Source: Paraburkholderia sp. D15
GTDB lineage: Bacteria > Pseudomonadota > Gammaproteobacteria > Burkholderiales > Burkholderiaceae
NCBI RefSeq assembly: GCF_029910215.1
Contig: NZ_CP110396.1
Coordinates: 124,001 to 188,000 of the forward strand
DNA: 64,000 nt
Direction: 5' to 3'
Each line of letters opens with the position of its first letter. The stretch's first letter is position 1. Below, in pieces: positions 35,652 through 45,296 of the stretch. The translations under genes and the position numbers were made by a program. Under the pieces are notes generated by a model. It ran no database searches. It saw nothing but the letters and a program-made list of their open reading frames with translations, and was not told the DNA's origin.

Positions 35652-37076
35652 ATGTGCGCAAGCGGCGACAACACGGGGTCGGCGGCTTCGGCGACCTCTG
35701 CAGCGGCCCCGGCAGCTTCAGCAAGCACGCGACCGGCAGGCACCAACACGCTTGCCGCCGGCAGTTCCGTGCACGCGTGCCCCGCGCTGTTCATCAGCGC
35801 GCCCGCGTCGGGTCAGGGCAAGACCACGATCACCGCGGGCCTCGCGCGCTATCACCGTCGTCTGGGCCGGCGCGTGCGCGTGTTCAAGACCGGCCCGGAC
35901 TTTCTCGACCCGATGATCCTCGCACGCGCAAGCGGCGCGCCGGTACTGTCGCTCGATCTATGGATGGTCGGCGAGGACGCGTGCCGCGCGTTGCTCGCGC
36001 AGGCGGCGGCCGAAGCGGACCTGATCCTGATCGAAGGCGTGATGGGTCTGTTCGACGGCACGCCGAGCAGCGCCGATCTCGCCGCCGCGTTCGGCGTGCC
36101 GGTGCTCGCGGTGATTTCGGCGAAGGCCATGGCGCAGACCTTCGGCGCGATCGCGTTCGGCCTCGCGCATTTCAGGCCCGAGGTACCGTTTCACGGCGTG
36201 CTCGCGAATCGGGTCGGCTCCGCGCGGCACGCGCAGATGCTTCAAGAAGCGCTGCCGGCGGATCTACGCTGGTGCGGCCACATTGCCGCGAGCGATGAAA
36301 TCCAGTTGCCGGATCGCCATCTCGGCCTGCATCAGGCCGCCGAGATCGCCGATCTCGACGCACGGCTCGACCTCGCCGCCGATGCGCTCGCCCAGACCGC
36401 ACTCACCGCCCTAACCGAACTGCCGCCGCCGGTCGCTTTCGCCGCGCCGGCAAGCGCGCCATTGCCCCGTCTTCTGGCCGGCAAAACCATCGCGATCGCC
36501 CGCGATGCCGCGTTCTCGTTCGTCTACCCGGCCAATCTGACGCTGCTGGCATCGCTCGGCGCGCGACTCGCGTATTTTTCGCCGCTCGCCGACGAAGCCG
36601 TGCCGCCCGCCGCCGACGCCGTCTATCTGCCCGGCGGCTACCCCGAGCTGCATGCGGCCACGCTCGCCGGCAATGCACGCAGCGCGGCCGCGTTGCGCGC
36701 GCACGTGGCGGCCGGCAAAGCGCTCGTCGCCGAATGCGGCGGCATGCTGTATCTGCTCGACAGCCTCACGGACACGCACGGCACGCGCACGCCGATGCTC
36801 GGCCTGCTCCCCGGCGATGCCACCATGCAGCCGCGCTTCACCGCGCTCGGCATGCAGCAGCTCGACGGCCCGCACGGCACGCTGACCGGCCACACGTTTC
36901 ACTACTCCAGGCTCAGCACGCCGCTCGCGCCGCTTCGCCACGCCACGCGGCCAAACGCCGCGACACAGGGCGAAGCCCTATATCGCCACGGCGCCATCGT
37001 GGCAACCTACATGCATGCTTACTGGCCCTCCAACCCGGCCTTCACGGCCGCCCTGTTCCATGGCGAAGCCTTTTAA
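35652..37076 (+). CDS. cobB: cobyrinate a,c-diamide synthase (glutamine-hydrolysing)
   Basis: The 474-residue protein has an N-terminal ATP-binding domain with P-loop APASGQGKTT (50-59) and a C-terminal class I glutamine amidotransferase domain (VYLPGGYPELHAATLAGN, nucleophile in AECGGMLYL, His in HTFHYSRL). It amidates the a and c side chains of the corrin ring. It lies between cobO and bluB in the riboswitch-controlled operon. A 45-residue Ala/Ser-rich N-terminal extension precedes the conserved domain, so a later start is conceivable but none has better signals. Confidence 0.95.
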   Translation: MCASGDNTGSAASATSAAAPAASASTRPAGTNTLAAGSSVHACPALFISAPASGQGKTTITAGLARYHRRLGRRVRVFKTGPDFLDPMILARASGAPVLSLDLWMVGEDACRALLAQAAAEADLILIEGVMGLFDGTPSSADLAAAFGVPVLAVISAKAMAQTFGAIAFGLAHFRPEVPFHGVLANRVGSARHAQMLQEALPADLRWCGHIAASDEIQLPDRHLGLHQAAEIADLDARLDLAADALAQTALTALTELPPPVAFAAPASAPLPRLLAGKTIAIARDAAFSFVYPANLTLLASLGARLAYFSPLADEAVPPAADAVYLPGGYPELHAATLAGNARSAAALRAHVAAGKALVAECGGMLYLLDSLTDTHGTRTPMLGLLPGDATMQPRFTALGMQQLDGPHGTLTGHTFHYSRLSTPLAPLRHATRPNAATQGEALYRHGAIVATYMHAYWPSNPAFTAALFHGEAF

Positions 37077-37722
37077 CGATCCCGACCGCGACGCCGTCTA
37101 CCGGGCGATTTACGAACGGCGCGACATGCGCCATTTCGTGCGCGATCCGGTCGACCCGGCCGTGCTGCAACGCCTGCTCGACGCCGCGCATCACGCGCCG
37201 AGCGTCGGCTTCATGCAGCCGTGGCGGATCGCGCGTGTCACCGATCCGGCGCTGCGCGCCGCGCTGCACGCGTGCGTGGACAACGAGCGGCTCGCCACCG
37301 CCGACGCCCTCGGCAAGCGCCGCGACGAGTTCATGAAGCTCAAGGTGGAAGGCATGCTGGACTGCGCGGAACTGCTGGTGATCGCGCTGATGGATGGACG
37401 CGAACGGCATGTATTCGGACGCCGCACGTTGCCGGAGATGGATCTCGCGTCGGTCGCGTGCGCGATCCAGAACATGTGGCTCGCCGCGCGCGCGGAAGGT
37501 CTCGGCATGGGCTGGGTGTCGCTGTTCGACGTCGACGAAGTGCGTGCGCTGCTGCATATGCCGGCCGGCGCGCGGCCGGTGGCGATTCTGTGCCTCGGCC
37601 ATGTCGATCAGTTCTACAGCGAACCGATGCTCGAAACCGAACGCTGGGCGAGCCGTGTGCCGCTCGCCGAGTGCGTGTATGAAAACCGCTGGCCCGAGGC
37701 GGACCCGGGCGCTTCGTCCTGA
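37060..37722 (+). CDS. bluB: 5,6-dimethylbenzimidazole synthase
   Basis: The 220-residue flavin-dependent enzyme is of the nitroreductase fold, with YERRDMRHF near the N-terminus, LDAAHHAPSVGFMQPWR, and the C-terminal GMGWVSLFDVDEVRALL and ERWASRVPLAECVYENRW blocks that mark BluB. It cleaves FMN with oxygen to make the lower ligand of B12, which indicates complete aerobic B12 synthesis. The start at 37060 overlaps the cobB 3' end by 17 bp. Confidence 0.94.
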   Translation: MAKPFNDPDRDAVYRAIYERRDMRHFVRDPVDPAVLQRLLDAAHHAPSVGFMQPWRIARVTDPALRAALHACVDNERLATADALGKRRDEFMKLKVEGMLDCAELLVIALMDGRERHVFGRRTLPEMDLASVACAIQNMWLAARAEGLGMGWVSLFDVDEVRALLHMPAGARPVAILCLGHVDQFYSEPMLETERWASRVPLAECVYENRWPEADPGASS

Positions 37723-37744
37723 ACGCTAGCGCGAACGCGCTTCG

Positions 37745-38362
37745 TCAAGGTTGCAGCGGCTTCACCGAGATCACGTCCGTCGCGCCGCTGCTTGCGTCGG
37801 TGCGCAGTTTCACGCGCCAGTCGGCCGGCATCGCGAACGGCAGCTTCGCCAGCGCGCTTTTGACCAGCGCGGGCATCGCGTGCAGCGGATCGGCGTCGCG
37901 ATCCGCGCTGACCGCGCTGACTTTATAGACTTCCTGGCCACTCGCACGAGCGAAGAAACGCAGCGTCAGTTCGTGCCGGTACGCGGGTCCGCCGAACAGC
38001 GAGAACGGCGCGTGGGGTGGCGACGCGCAACGGCCTGCCCCGCAATTTTTCGTGTCGACGCCGACCGCGGCCAGTCGCGTGTCGTACGCGATCGACAACA
38101 GATAGCGCGCGGATGTCGCCGAGTTACCGCCGGCGTCGGTAAAGCCCTGCTTCGCCAGTTCGTCGCGCAACAACTGCTCGAAACGCGGATGATCCGCGCT
38201 GGCATCCTGCGACGGCATGCGCGCGAGCGTGTAAGTGCGCTCGCCTTGCAGCGCCGCCGCCGCGTCCTCGGCGTGGGACGTGTGCACGTCGGCGCTCGGG
38301 CCCGCGCAACCAGTGAGGCTCAGCGCGGCCAGCGCGGTACAGATCAGGATCGCTTTCACCAT
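37745..38362 (-). CDS. DUF4136-like lipoprotein
   Basis: The 205-residue product begins MVKAILICTALAALSLTGC, a lipoprotein signal with the lipidation Cys at 19. It then has a DUF4136-type domain with RTYTLARMPSQ, a DELAKQGF segment and RHELTLRFF. Such lipoproteins are of unknown function. It follows the CHASE2 kinase gene by 73 bp on the same strand and converges with bluB, with only 22 bp between stops. A link to the kinase is positional only. Confidence 0.7.
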   Translation of the reverse strand: MVKAILICTALAALSLTGCAGPSADVHTSHAEDAAAALQGERTYTLARMPSQDASADHPRFEQLLRDELAKQGFTDAGGNSATSARYLLSIAYDTRLAAVGVDTKNCGAGRCASPPHAPFSLFGGPAYRHELTLRFFARASGQEVYKVSAVSADRDADPLHAMPALVKSALAKLPFAMPADWRVKLRTDASSGATDVISVKPLQP

Positions 38363-38435
38363 CGTCTCGCTTCGATAAAGGGCATGCTCGTCGTCGTTTT
38401 CGTGTTCGGGCTCATGTTCGTTTTCATGTTCGGGC

Positions 38436-40937
38436 TCACGCGCGCGGCGCGGTCGGCACTTCGGATTGCGTGTCCTCCAGCGCGGGCAGATCGATCGTGA
38501 AGGCCGTGCCCTTGCCCGGCGCGCTGACCACGCCGACCTCGCCGCCGTGACGCGTGACCACCGTCTTCACGAAGGCCATCCCGAGCCCCGCGCCGCCCAC
38601 TTCCGGCCGCTCGGCTTCGTGAAAGCGCCGGAACCGTTCGAAGAGTCCCGCCTGCTGTTCCATCGGAATCCCGTAGCCTTCGTCGCGGATCGTGCAGGAC
38701 ACGCGTCTCGCGGCACCGGATACGCCAGGCGCCGCGACGACGCTCGCCAGGCTGCACGTGATCCGCGTGTCGGGCGGGCTGTACTTCACTGCGTTGTTCA
38801 GAATATTGACGAGAGCGCGCGTCATCAACGACCGGTCGACGCAGATCCAGTGGCCGTCGTCGTCGCCTTGCTCACCCTGCTCCGCGCCCGCCTCCATCTG
38901 CAATGCGATGCGCTTGGCGTGCGCCTGCGGCCAGACTTCGTCGCTCGCATCGATCAGCAGCTCGGCCAGGTTCACCGGTTCGAGCACGTAGGCCTGCGAC
39001 TCGGCACGCGCCAGTTGCACGAAGTCGTCGGCGAGCGTCAGCGCGCGTTGCGCGTAGCGTTCGATGCGCTCCAGCAAGCCGCGCGCGAGCACCGGTTCGG
39101 CGCGGGCCCGTTCGATTTCCACCAGCGCCAGGATCGACGCCTGCGGCGAACGCATGTCGTGCGACAGCAGCCGCAGCGCGTCTTCCCGCTGACGCTCGGC
39201 CGCATGCAGCGCCGACACGTCGACGAGACCCGCGATCCAGCCGGTCGTCTCGCCCTGCGCGTTGGTGCAGTTCGCGTAGCGCAGCAGGTGATCGCGTCCG
39301 CTCGCGTCGCGTACTTCGACGCCCTGCGCCATCAGCGCGGCGAACTCGCCGCGCGTCGGGTCGAGCAGCGCGGGCCATTGCGCGTGCGCGAGCAGATTGT
39401 TGTCCGCGTCGGTGGCGGCGTTGCGGTCGATCGTCTTCACCAGCGCGAGGCCGCCGAGCACCGCGTGCATCGGCTGTCCTTCCGGCGCCGGCGCGTTCAG
39501 GCGCGCGAAATGGGCCTTGGCCGCGTGGTTCGCGATCAGCACCACGCCGCGCACATCGCTCACGAGAATCGGCTCGGGCACGCTGTCGAGACTGTCCCAC
39601 ACGAAGCGCTTCATGTCCTGCACGCGCTGCGCGGCTTGCGCCATCAGCGCCATGTGCTGCTCCAGCACGTCGCCGCCGAACTCGCGGCCGCGCGGCGGTG
39701 TCAGCGGCGTTTGCGGCAGCAGATGCGGTTCGTCCGCGAGACGCTGCAACTCCTTGCGCAGATAGGCCATCGTCATTTCGAGGCGGCGCCAGTTCCAGAT
39801 CGGATACACCACGACCATGCCGGCGATGGCGGGCACCGGCGACATCCATAGCCGCGCGCCGTACAGCAACGCGGCGCTGCCGGCCGCCGCGAGCGCGCAC
39901 AGCGCGCCGGTCAGCAACAGCGAACGGCGCGGCGACAGCACGAGGAAACCGGCCAGCAACACGACGAGCGGCACGAACGACACCGCGCACAGCACCCACG
40001 GCTCGGCCGGTTCGATTGCCCGGCCGGTGAGCAGCGTGTCGAGTACGTTCGCGTGGATGTACACGCCCGGCAGCGGACCCAGTTCGCCGGAGACCGGCGT
40101 CGCGAAACGGTCGTACAGACCGGAGGCGGTCACGCCGATCAGCACGATGCGGCCACGGAGCCGATCGGCGGACACGGCGCCGTCGAGTACGTCGGCGAAA
40201 CTCAGCTTGCTGTAGTTCTCCGCGTTCGGCCCGAACGGAATCAGGAAGCGCCCCTCGCCATCGACGGGTTGCGCAGCGGGCTGGGCCGCGCCGGCCGTGA
40301 CGTCGCTCAATCGCAGCGAACCATTCGCCACCGCCTGCGCGGCGGGCACCATCAACTGCGGCCAGCGCGACGGCGCGTCGCCCTCGAAGCGCGCGACGCT
40401 GCGCACGATCCCGTCGCTGTCCACTTCGAGATTGATATGGCCGAGTCCGGCCGCCGCGCGCGCGAGCGGCGCGACCGGTTCGACCACGCTACGCTGCCCC
40501 GCGCCGTCCGGCGCGCTCAGCAGCACCGGCAGATAGGTGGGACTCAGCGCGATCGCGCGGGCCAGTCCGGCGTCTTCCGGATTGGCCTCGGTGAACAGCA
40601 CGTCGAAGATCACCGCGGCGGGCTTCGCCTCCGCGAGCCGTTCGAGCAGCCGCGCATGGACGCTGCGCGGCCACGGCCAGCGGCCGAGCCGCGCGATGCT
40701 CGCGTTGTCGATTTCGACCACCACGATGTCGCGCAGCAAGGGCTGCGCATGCACGCTCAGAAAGCGGTCATAGACCAGTTGATCGACGCTCGCGGAAAAA
40801 CGTCCGAGCGAGCTGAGCAGAATCACGACGACACCCAGACAGCCGAGCGCCATCCATTCGATCAGGAAGCGGCGCCCGGCGCGCCGTCCGAGACGGGCGC
40901 GGGGATCGAGGCTCAGGCGCGGGGTTGGGTTCGGCAA
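38436..40937 (-). CDS. CHASE2-domain sensor histidine kinase
   Basis: The 833-residue inner-membrane kinase has an N-terminal membrane segment (about 24-45), a periplasmic CHASE2 domain (VVVEIDNASIARLGRWPWPRS through VLIGVTASGLYDRFATPVSG), three further membrane segments near 318-400, a PAS domain, a HisKA domain with the phospho-accepting His in LRLLSHDMRSPQ, and a HATPase_c domain (NILNNAVKYSPP, RDEGYGIP, GGAGLGMAFVK). It is in one minus-strand run with a LysM-FecR gene and an OmpR-type regulator, which are its likely partners. The signal is unknown. Confidence 0.93.
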   Translation of the reverse strand: MPNPTPRLSLDPRARLGRRAGRRFLIEWMALGCLGVVVILLSSLGRFSASVDQLVYDRFLSVHAQPLLRDIVVVEIDNASIARLGRWPWPRSVHARLLERLAEAKPAAVIFDVLFTEANPEDAGLARAIALSPTYLPVLLSAPDGAGQRSVVEPVAPLARAAAGLGHINLEVDSDGIVRSVARFEGDAPSRWPQLMVPAAQAVANGSLRLSDVTAGAAQPAAQPVDGEGRFLIPFGPNAENYSKLSFADVLDGAVSADRLRGRIVLIGVTASGLYDRFATPVSGELGPLPGVYIHANVLDTLLTGRAIEPAEPWVLCAVSFVPLVVLLAGFLVLSPRRSLLLTGALCALAAAGSAALLYGARLWMSPVPAIAGMVVVYPIWNWRRLEMTMAYLRKELQRLADEPHLLPQTPLTPPRGREFGGDVLEQHMALMAQAAQRVQDMKRFVWDSLDSVPEPILVSDVRGVVLIANHAAKAHFARLNAPAPEGQPMHAVLGGLALVKTIDRNAATDADNNLLAHAQWPALLDPTRGEFAALMAQGVEVRDASGRDHLLRYANCTNAQGETTGWIAGLVDVSALHAAERQREDALRLLSHDMRSPQASILALVEIERARAEPVLARGLLERIERYAQRALTLADDFVQLARAESQAYVLEPVNLAELLIDASDEVWPQAHAKRIALQMEAGAEQGEQGDDDGHWICVDRSLMTRALVNILNNAVKYSPPDTRITCSLASVVAAPGVSGAARRVSCTIRDEGYGIPMEQQAGLFERFRRFHEAERPEVGGAGLGMAFVKTVVTRHGGEVGVVSAPGKGTAFTIDLPALEDTQSEVPTAPRA

Positions 40938-41002
40938 GGCGTTGCGTGCTCGGGAGCGATGAGACGGGCCGACAGCCGGCCCGGTCCCGTGAATCTACAG
41001 TC

Positions 41003-42450
41003 TCAGCGCGCCAGCGTAAACGAACGCACCGCGCTGCTCTTCTCGTAGAAGCGGCCGTTCTCGAACTGCTCGGCGACGATCGTCCAGTAGTAGACGCCGG
41101 GCGGCAGGTCGCTCACCACCAGCTGGCCACCCGTCAGATCGGTACGGTCGACGATCGGCTGCCGCAGATCCGCGCTCGCGGCCAGCACGAAACGGAAGCG
41201 CGTCTCGACCGTGCTGCGGCTGACGAACCAGCGGAACTCGTAGTCGCGGCTGCCCGCACGCTGCGCGCCGAGGCCGACAACCCCAGTTGACGACGCTCGA
41301 ATGCATAGACCTGCGGCAGGCCTTCGAGACCGTGCGCGTCGATCGCGGCGATGCGCACGAAATAGGTGCCGTCGGCGAGATCGCCGAAGTCCGCATGCGG
41401 CGCGCCGACCCGCAGATCGCGGACGAGGTCGAGCTGATCGGCATCGCGCGCGATCTGCACGCGGTAGCCGTGCGCCTCGGCATCGGGAACGAGGTCGAAG
41501 GCGACCGTCTTGCCGTCCTGCACCCTGGCCGGTTGCGTCAAGGCGGGCGCCGCCAGCAACGCGACCGGCGCGCCGATCGTGTCACCCGCGCGCGTGATGC
41601 TGCCGAAGCTCGCCTTCACCAGTTGCGCCGACGCCTGCAGCGGCACGCCCGGCTGCGGCGCCGCTGCGTGGCCGTCGAGCGTGGCCGGATCGACGCCGAC
41701 TGCGCCGTCGAGCACTTCGACCGCGGTGGTGTGGGCGTCGTCGTCATAGGCGACCTTGAAGCGCGTGCCACGCACGCCCGCCACCACCGACGGCGAACGG
41801 ATCTGGAACCGGTCGTCCGGCCGGGTCGCGTGCGTGACCTGACTGTCGACTTCGCCGTGACGCAATGCGAGCACGCGGTCGCCCGCGCCCGTCAACGTGG
41901 TGCGCCGCAAGCGCGCGATGTCGACGTCGGCATCGTGCGCGATGGTCACGTGCGAGCCGTCCGGCAGTTCGAGCGACACGAACCCGTCGCGGCCGGTGCG
42001 GATATGGTCGCCTTCGCCGAGCGTCGCGCCTTCCACCAGCGGACGGAACGGGCTCTTGCCGAAGGCGTGATCGACGGGGCCGCTCGTCGCGATCACGCGT
42101 GCGGATTCCTGGTCCTGCTTGAGCCTGTCGGCGGGCAGGCGCAACGCGATGCCGGCCGGCATGCGGCGCGGTGCGGGGACATGGTTGAGGCGGCTCAGCA
42201 CCGCCCAGTCGCCCGGGTCGCGCAGATAGAGGCCGGCGATTTCGTAGAGCGTGTCGCCGTCGCGCGTCGTGTAGGTGACATAGGACGGCGTTGCCGGCGC
42301 GCGCGGCTTCGACGCGCGTGTGCCTTGGGCGTGGGCCGGAATCGAGGTGGCGCAGCAGAAGGCGACCAGGCTCGCGGCGAGCCAGCCGGTGCGGGGACGA
42401 ATACGGTTATCGTTGGCCACGGTTCCCGCCACTACTGCGGGAACCGTCAC
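41003..42450 (-). pseudogene. LysM-FecR domain protein with an apparent -1 frameshift
   Basis: The frame opening at GTG 42450 (overlapping the regulator stop, with GAGGGGGA upstream) encodes a signal peptide (RTGWLAASLVAFCCATSIPAHAQ), a LysM domain (YTTRDGDTLYEIAGLYLRDPGDW) and a FecR domain (SVVAGVRGTRFKVAYDDD). It then has Fn3-like repeats up to VYAFERRQLGL near 41275. From there it runs into non-conserved residues and stops at 41134. The expected continuation (GAQRAGSRDYEFRWFVSRS, then DLPPGVYYWTIVAEQFENG and SFTLAR) is in the next frame and ends at 41003. One missing base near 41268-41280 would explain this; it may be a real mutation or a sequencing error. A later start at GTG 42420 would also fit. 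Confidence 0.75.
42419..42447 (-). promoter_or_regulatory. perfect 11-bp hairpin at the regulator/FecR junction
   Basis: ACGGTTCCCGC and GCGGGAACCGT are perfect arms around a 7-nt loop. The stem begins at the last base of the regulator stop codon and ends at the second candidate FecR start (GTG 42420). It could modulate coupled translation or mRNA decay. No T-run is present. Confidence 0.65.
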
Positions 42451-43220
42451 GCGTCCCCCTCGTCGGGGCGTGCATCGGCGGCTGCGGGCTGCGGCGCGGA
42501 GTCGACCCGCTCGATCCGCTCGATCCGCTCGACCCGCTCGATCCGTTCGAGCCGGTAGCCGTAACCGTAGATCGGCGTCAGCCGGTAACCGTGCTCGGGA
42601 CGCAGGCCAAGCTTGCTGCGCAGCATCGACACGTGGGTGTCCATCGTGCGCGACGGGATATCGGTCGCCTGTTTCCAGATCACGTCGAGGATATGCGCGC
42701 GCGACAGCGGCCGGCTCAGGTGCTGGAACAGCAGCAGCGCGAGTTCGAATTCCTTCTGCGTGACCGCGATCGTCGCGCCGCGCACCACCACGTGCTTCGC
42801 GCCCAGATCGAATTCGAAATCGCCGAACGTTTCCTTCACGGCGGCCGGCTTCAGGTGATACGCGCGGCGCAGCAGCGAGCCCACGCGCGCCAGCAGCACG
42901 GCGGCAGACACCGGTTTGACGACGTAATCGTCCGCGCCGGTGTTGAGAATCGACGTGATGTCGGTCTCGCGGCCGCGGCTCGTCATGAACAGCACCGGCA
43001 GGCGTTCGGACAGGCTTTCGCGCACCCAGCGCAGCACTTCCTCGCCGGACATGTCGGGCACGTTCCAGTCCAGCACCAGCAGATCGAACGTCTGACGCCG
43101 CAACTGCCTCACCAGCTCGCGGCCCGCGCCGAATGCATGGCAAATGTGGCCAGCGGCCGACAGTGTTTGACACACCAGATCGGCCTGAGCCGAATCGTCA
43201 TCCAGGACAGCAATTCTCAT
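42447..43220 (-). CDS. OmpR/PhoB-type response regulator
   Basis: The 257-residue protein has a receiver domain (acidic DDD at 7-9, phospho-acceptor Asp51 in LLVLDWNVPDM, Thr/Ser switch in LFMTSRG, Lys in DDYVVKPVSA) and a winged-helix DNA-binding domain (VTQKEFELALLLFQHLSRPLSRAHIL through DTHVSMLRSKLGL). The C-terminus carries repeats of RIERVE encoded by CTCGATCCG-type units. It is the first gene of the regulator-FecR-CHASE2 kinase group. The ATG at 43220 has a GGGGA upstream. Confidence 0.93.
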   Translation of the reverse strand: MRIAVLDDDSAQADLVCQTLSAAGHICHAFGAGRELVRQLRRQTFDLLVLDWNVPDMSGEEVLRWVRESLSERLPVLFMTSRGRETDITSILNTGADDYVVKPVSAAVLLARVGSLLRRAYHLKPAAVKETFGDFEFDLGAKHVVVRGATIAVTQKEFELALLLFQHLSRPLSRAHILDVIWKQATDIPSRTMDTHVSMLRSKLGLRPEHGYRLTPIYGYGYRLERIERVERIERIERVDSAPQPAAADARPDEGDA

Positions 43221-43998
43221 AAATCCCCGCAACGCGACAACGTCATTCGTAACTGATGGCCGGCTGACCGCTGGGGCGCCAGCCGCTGGATCGCCAGCCG
43301 CCGGGATGCCGGCGACGACGCCGGCGAACCGGTCGCCGGCGAACCGGGCTTCCGCTTTTCGCTTCCACTTCGGCAGCTTTTCTTCGACTTGTGGTCCTTT
43401 GCCTTGCGCCCTGTTCAGTTGTACCGCCGCCTCGTCTCAAAATTGGCGCGCCATGTGGGATGCTTGATTCGGCGCGCGTCAATGGGCCCGTTTCGCGTAG
43501 CCCGTTTCAACGGGCTCCTGAGCTCTGATTATCGAGGGACGGCAATTCATCATAATCGAAAAAACAACCGTTTTTCCGTGTCCGGCATGCCGGGAAACCG
43601 CATGCCGGGCGGCTCTGCGATGGGAGCCGTTACTGCCGCGCCCCGCCGTGCATCAGGCTTCGGCGACAGCCGGGAATTAAAACCCTTAAGGGTTAAAAAG
43701 CCAGTTCGGTCGGTCTCGCTCGCACGGTGATTGGCCCCGTCCGCCTATTGTTTAATGCACGTCGCATCCGGGTTAGGACACGGCGATTTGACAATTTGCG
43801 AGTCAGTATAGGAATAGTCTCAAAATAAATCGTTTAAGGATTGTTAAGTCGGGTTTTAACGAACCATCAATCGGTGTCGCCTCGTATCGCCACACGTACA
43901 GGTCATCCAGCACAAGGCCGTCGTTACCGCCTCAAATTCGCCAAAAAACTCAATTTATCTATATAATTCAACGAAATTGTCGCTCGCCAATCCGCCAT
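43221..43998. other. 778-bp divergent intergenic region with a 14-bp palindrome
   Basis: The region separates the response regulator (minus) from the Fic gene (plus). It is AT-richer than its surroundings from about 43530 on. AACCCTTAAGGGTT (43681-43694) is a perfect palindrome and a possible operator. No ORF with coding character was found. Confidence 0.55.
43962..43967 (+). promoter_or_regulatory. -10 box of the fic promoter
   Basis: A perfect TATAAT lies 31 bp upstream of the Fic start codon in AT-rich DNA. The best -35 candidate, TTCGCC at 43937-43942, has a long 19-bp spacer. Confidence 0.5.
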
Positions 43999-45267
43999 AT
44001 GCACGCCAACAACATGATCGAGCCGGCGTTTCCGAACGACGGCGAGATGATCGACGTTCTCGACAAGGTCGCTGACCTGCGAGCCGCCGCCGCACAACTC
44101 TCCGCCAGCGCGGGACCGGCTTCGCGCGATGTGCTCGCACCGCTGCTGCGCGCCATGAACTCGTACTACACGAACAAGATCGAGGGGCAGCACACCTATC
44201 CCGCGGATCTTGAAGCGGCGATCGAGCGGAATTTCTCGAAGGAAGACGAAACGTACCGGCGCCAGCAACTCGCCATCGCTCACATGCGGCTGGAGAAAGA
44301 ACTTGAGCCGGTTGCGTTGCAGTCGTCCTGGGCGCAGCAGTTCAGTCCCGAGTGGATCTGCCGGATTCACCGTGAGCTTTACATGCAACTGCCGGAGGCG
44401 TCGCTGATCATCAAGGACGCCAGGGACCAGCCGCGAGGCAAGCTCGTTCCCGGCGCCTTGCGCGATATCGAGGTGACGGTGGGCAACCATCGCGCGCCGC
44501 CGGTCGAGATGCTGCCCGATCTGCTGCGGCATTTCGCATTCCGCTACGGGGTCGACAATTACTCGACGAGCAGAAAGGTCGCCGCGGCAGGCGCGGCATT
44601 GCATCGTTTATCGTGGATTCATCCGTTCGCGGATGGCAACGGCCGCGTAAGCCGTTTGCAGAATCACCTGCTCCTCACCCATCTCAAACTGACCGACGGA
44701 CTCTGGTCGCCGATGCGCGGCCTCGCCCGTCGGCAGGCTGACTATTATGCGGCGCTCGGCGCAGCCGACAACCCGCGCAGAAACGATACCGATGGCCGCG
44801 GTAACCTGAGTTCCAGCGGCTTGACGCAATTCCTTTCGTTCTGGCTCGACGTGTGTATCGATCAGGTGGCGTTCATGTCCGGGCAGTTGTCGTTCGCCAC
44901 GCTCGAACACCGCTTCGGCAGTCTGGCTTTGCAGATCACGCACGACTTCGGCCGCAGCATGTCGCATTCGCGCAATGCGATTCAGCCGGAGCAACTTGGC
45001 CGCGCGCTTTATCGCCTGTTTCAGATCGGCCGGTTGGAGCGCGGCGAATTCAAGGCGATGCTGGTTTCGGCGGACCGGACCGCGTCGCGTGCGATCGCAC
45101 AGTTGCTGGCGTTGCGGCTCGTCAAGAGCGCAAGCCGGGTCGGGCCGCTGGAACCGGGATTGCCGTTCTTCAGCCTGCGTTTTCTGTTTCCTGGCCTGTG
45201 GCCCGAGGCCGATGGTGTGCCGGTACCGATCATCGACGCCGCTGCGCAAAAGAACGACGTCGCTTAG
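43999..45267 (+). CDS. Fic family protein (class II, AMPylator-type)
   Basis: The 422-residue protein has the full Fic active-site motif HPFADGNGRVSR (208-219, catalytic His208) and, N-terminal to it, the inhibitory-helix motif TNKIEG (Thr58 to Gly63, pattern S/TxxxEG/N). This makes it a class II Fic enzyme, normally self-inhibited and able to transfer AMP, or in some homologues remove it, from a protein target. A C-terminal winged-helix-like region (about 330-400) may bind DNA or a partner. It is a single-gene unit with its own promoter. The target is unknown. The start lacks a clear Shine-Dalgarno; Met6 (44014) is an alternative. Confidence 0.9.
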   Translation: MHANNMIEPAFPNDGEMIDVLDKVADLRAAAAQLSASAGPASRDVLAPLLRAMNSYYTNKIEGQHTYPADLEAAIERNFSKEDETYRRQQLAIAHMRLEKELEPVALQSSWAQQFSPEWICRIHRELYMQLPEASLIIKDARDQPRGKLVPGALRDIEVTVGNHRAPPVEMLPDLLRHFAFRYGVDNYSTSRKVAAAGAALHRLSWIHPFADGNGRVSRLQNHLLLTHLKLTDGLWSPMRGLARRQADYYAALGAADNPRRNDTDGRGNLSSSGLTQFLSFWLDVCIDQVAFMSGQLSFATLEHRFGSLALQITHDFGRSMSHSRNAIQPEQLGRALYRLFQIGRLERGEFKAMLVSADRTASRAIAQLLALRLVKSASRVGPLEPGLPFFSLRFLFPGLWPEADGVPVPIIDAAAQKNDVA

Positions 45268-45296
45268 GCGGCGTGCGTGTCAGGTGAGGCGGGCAT

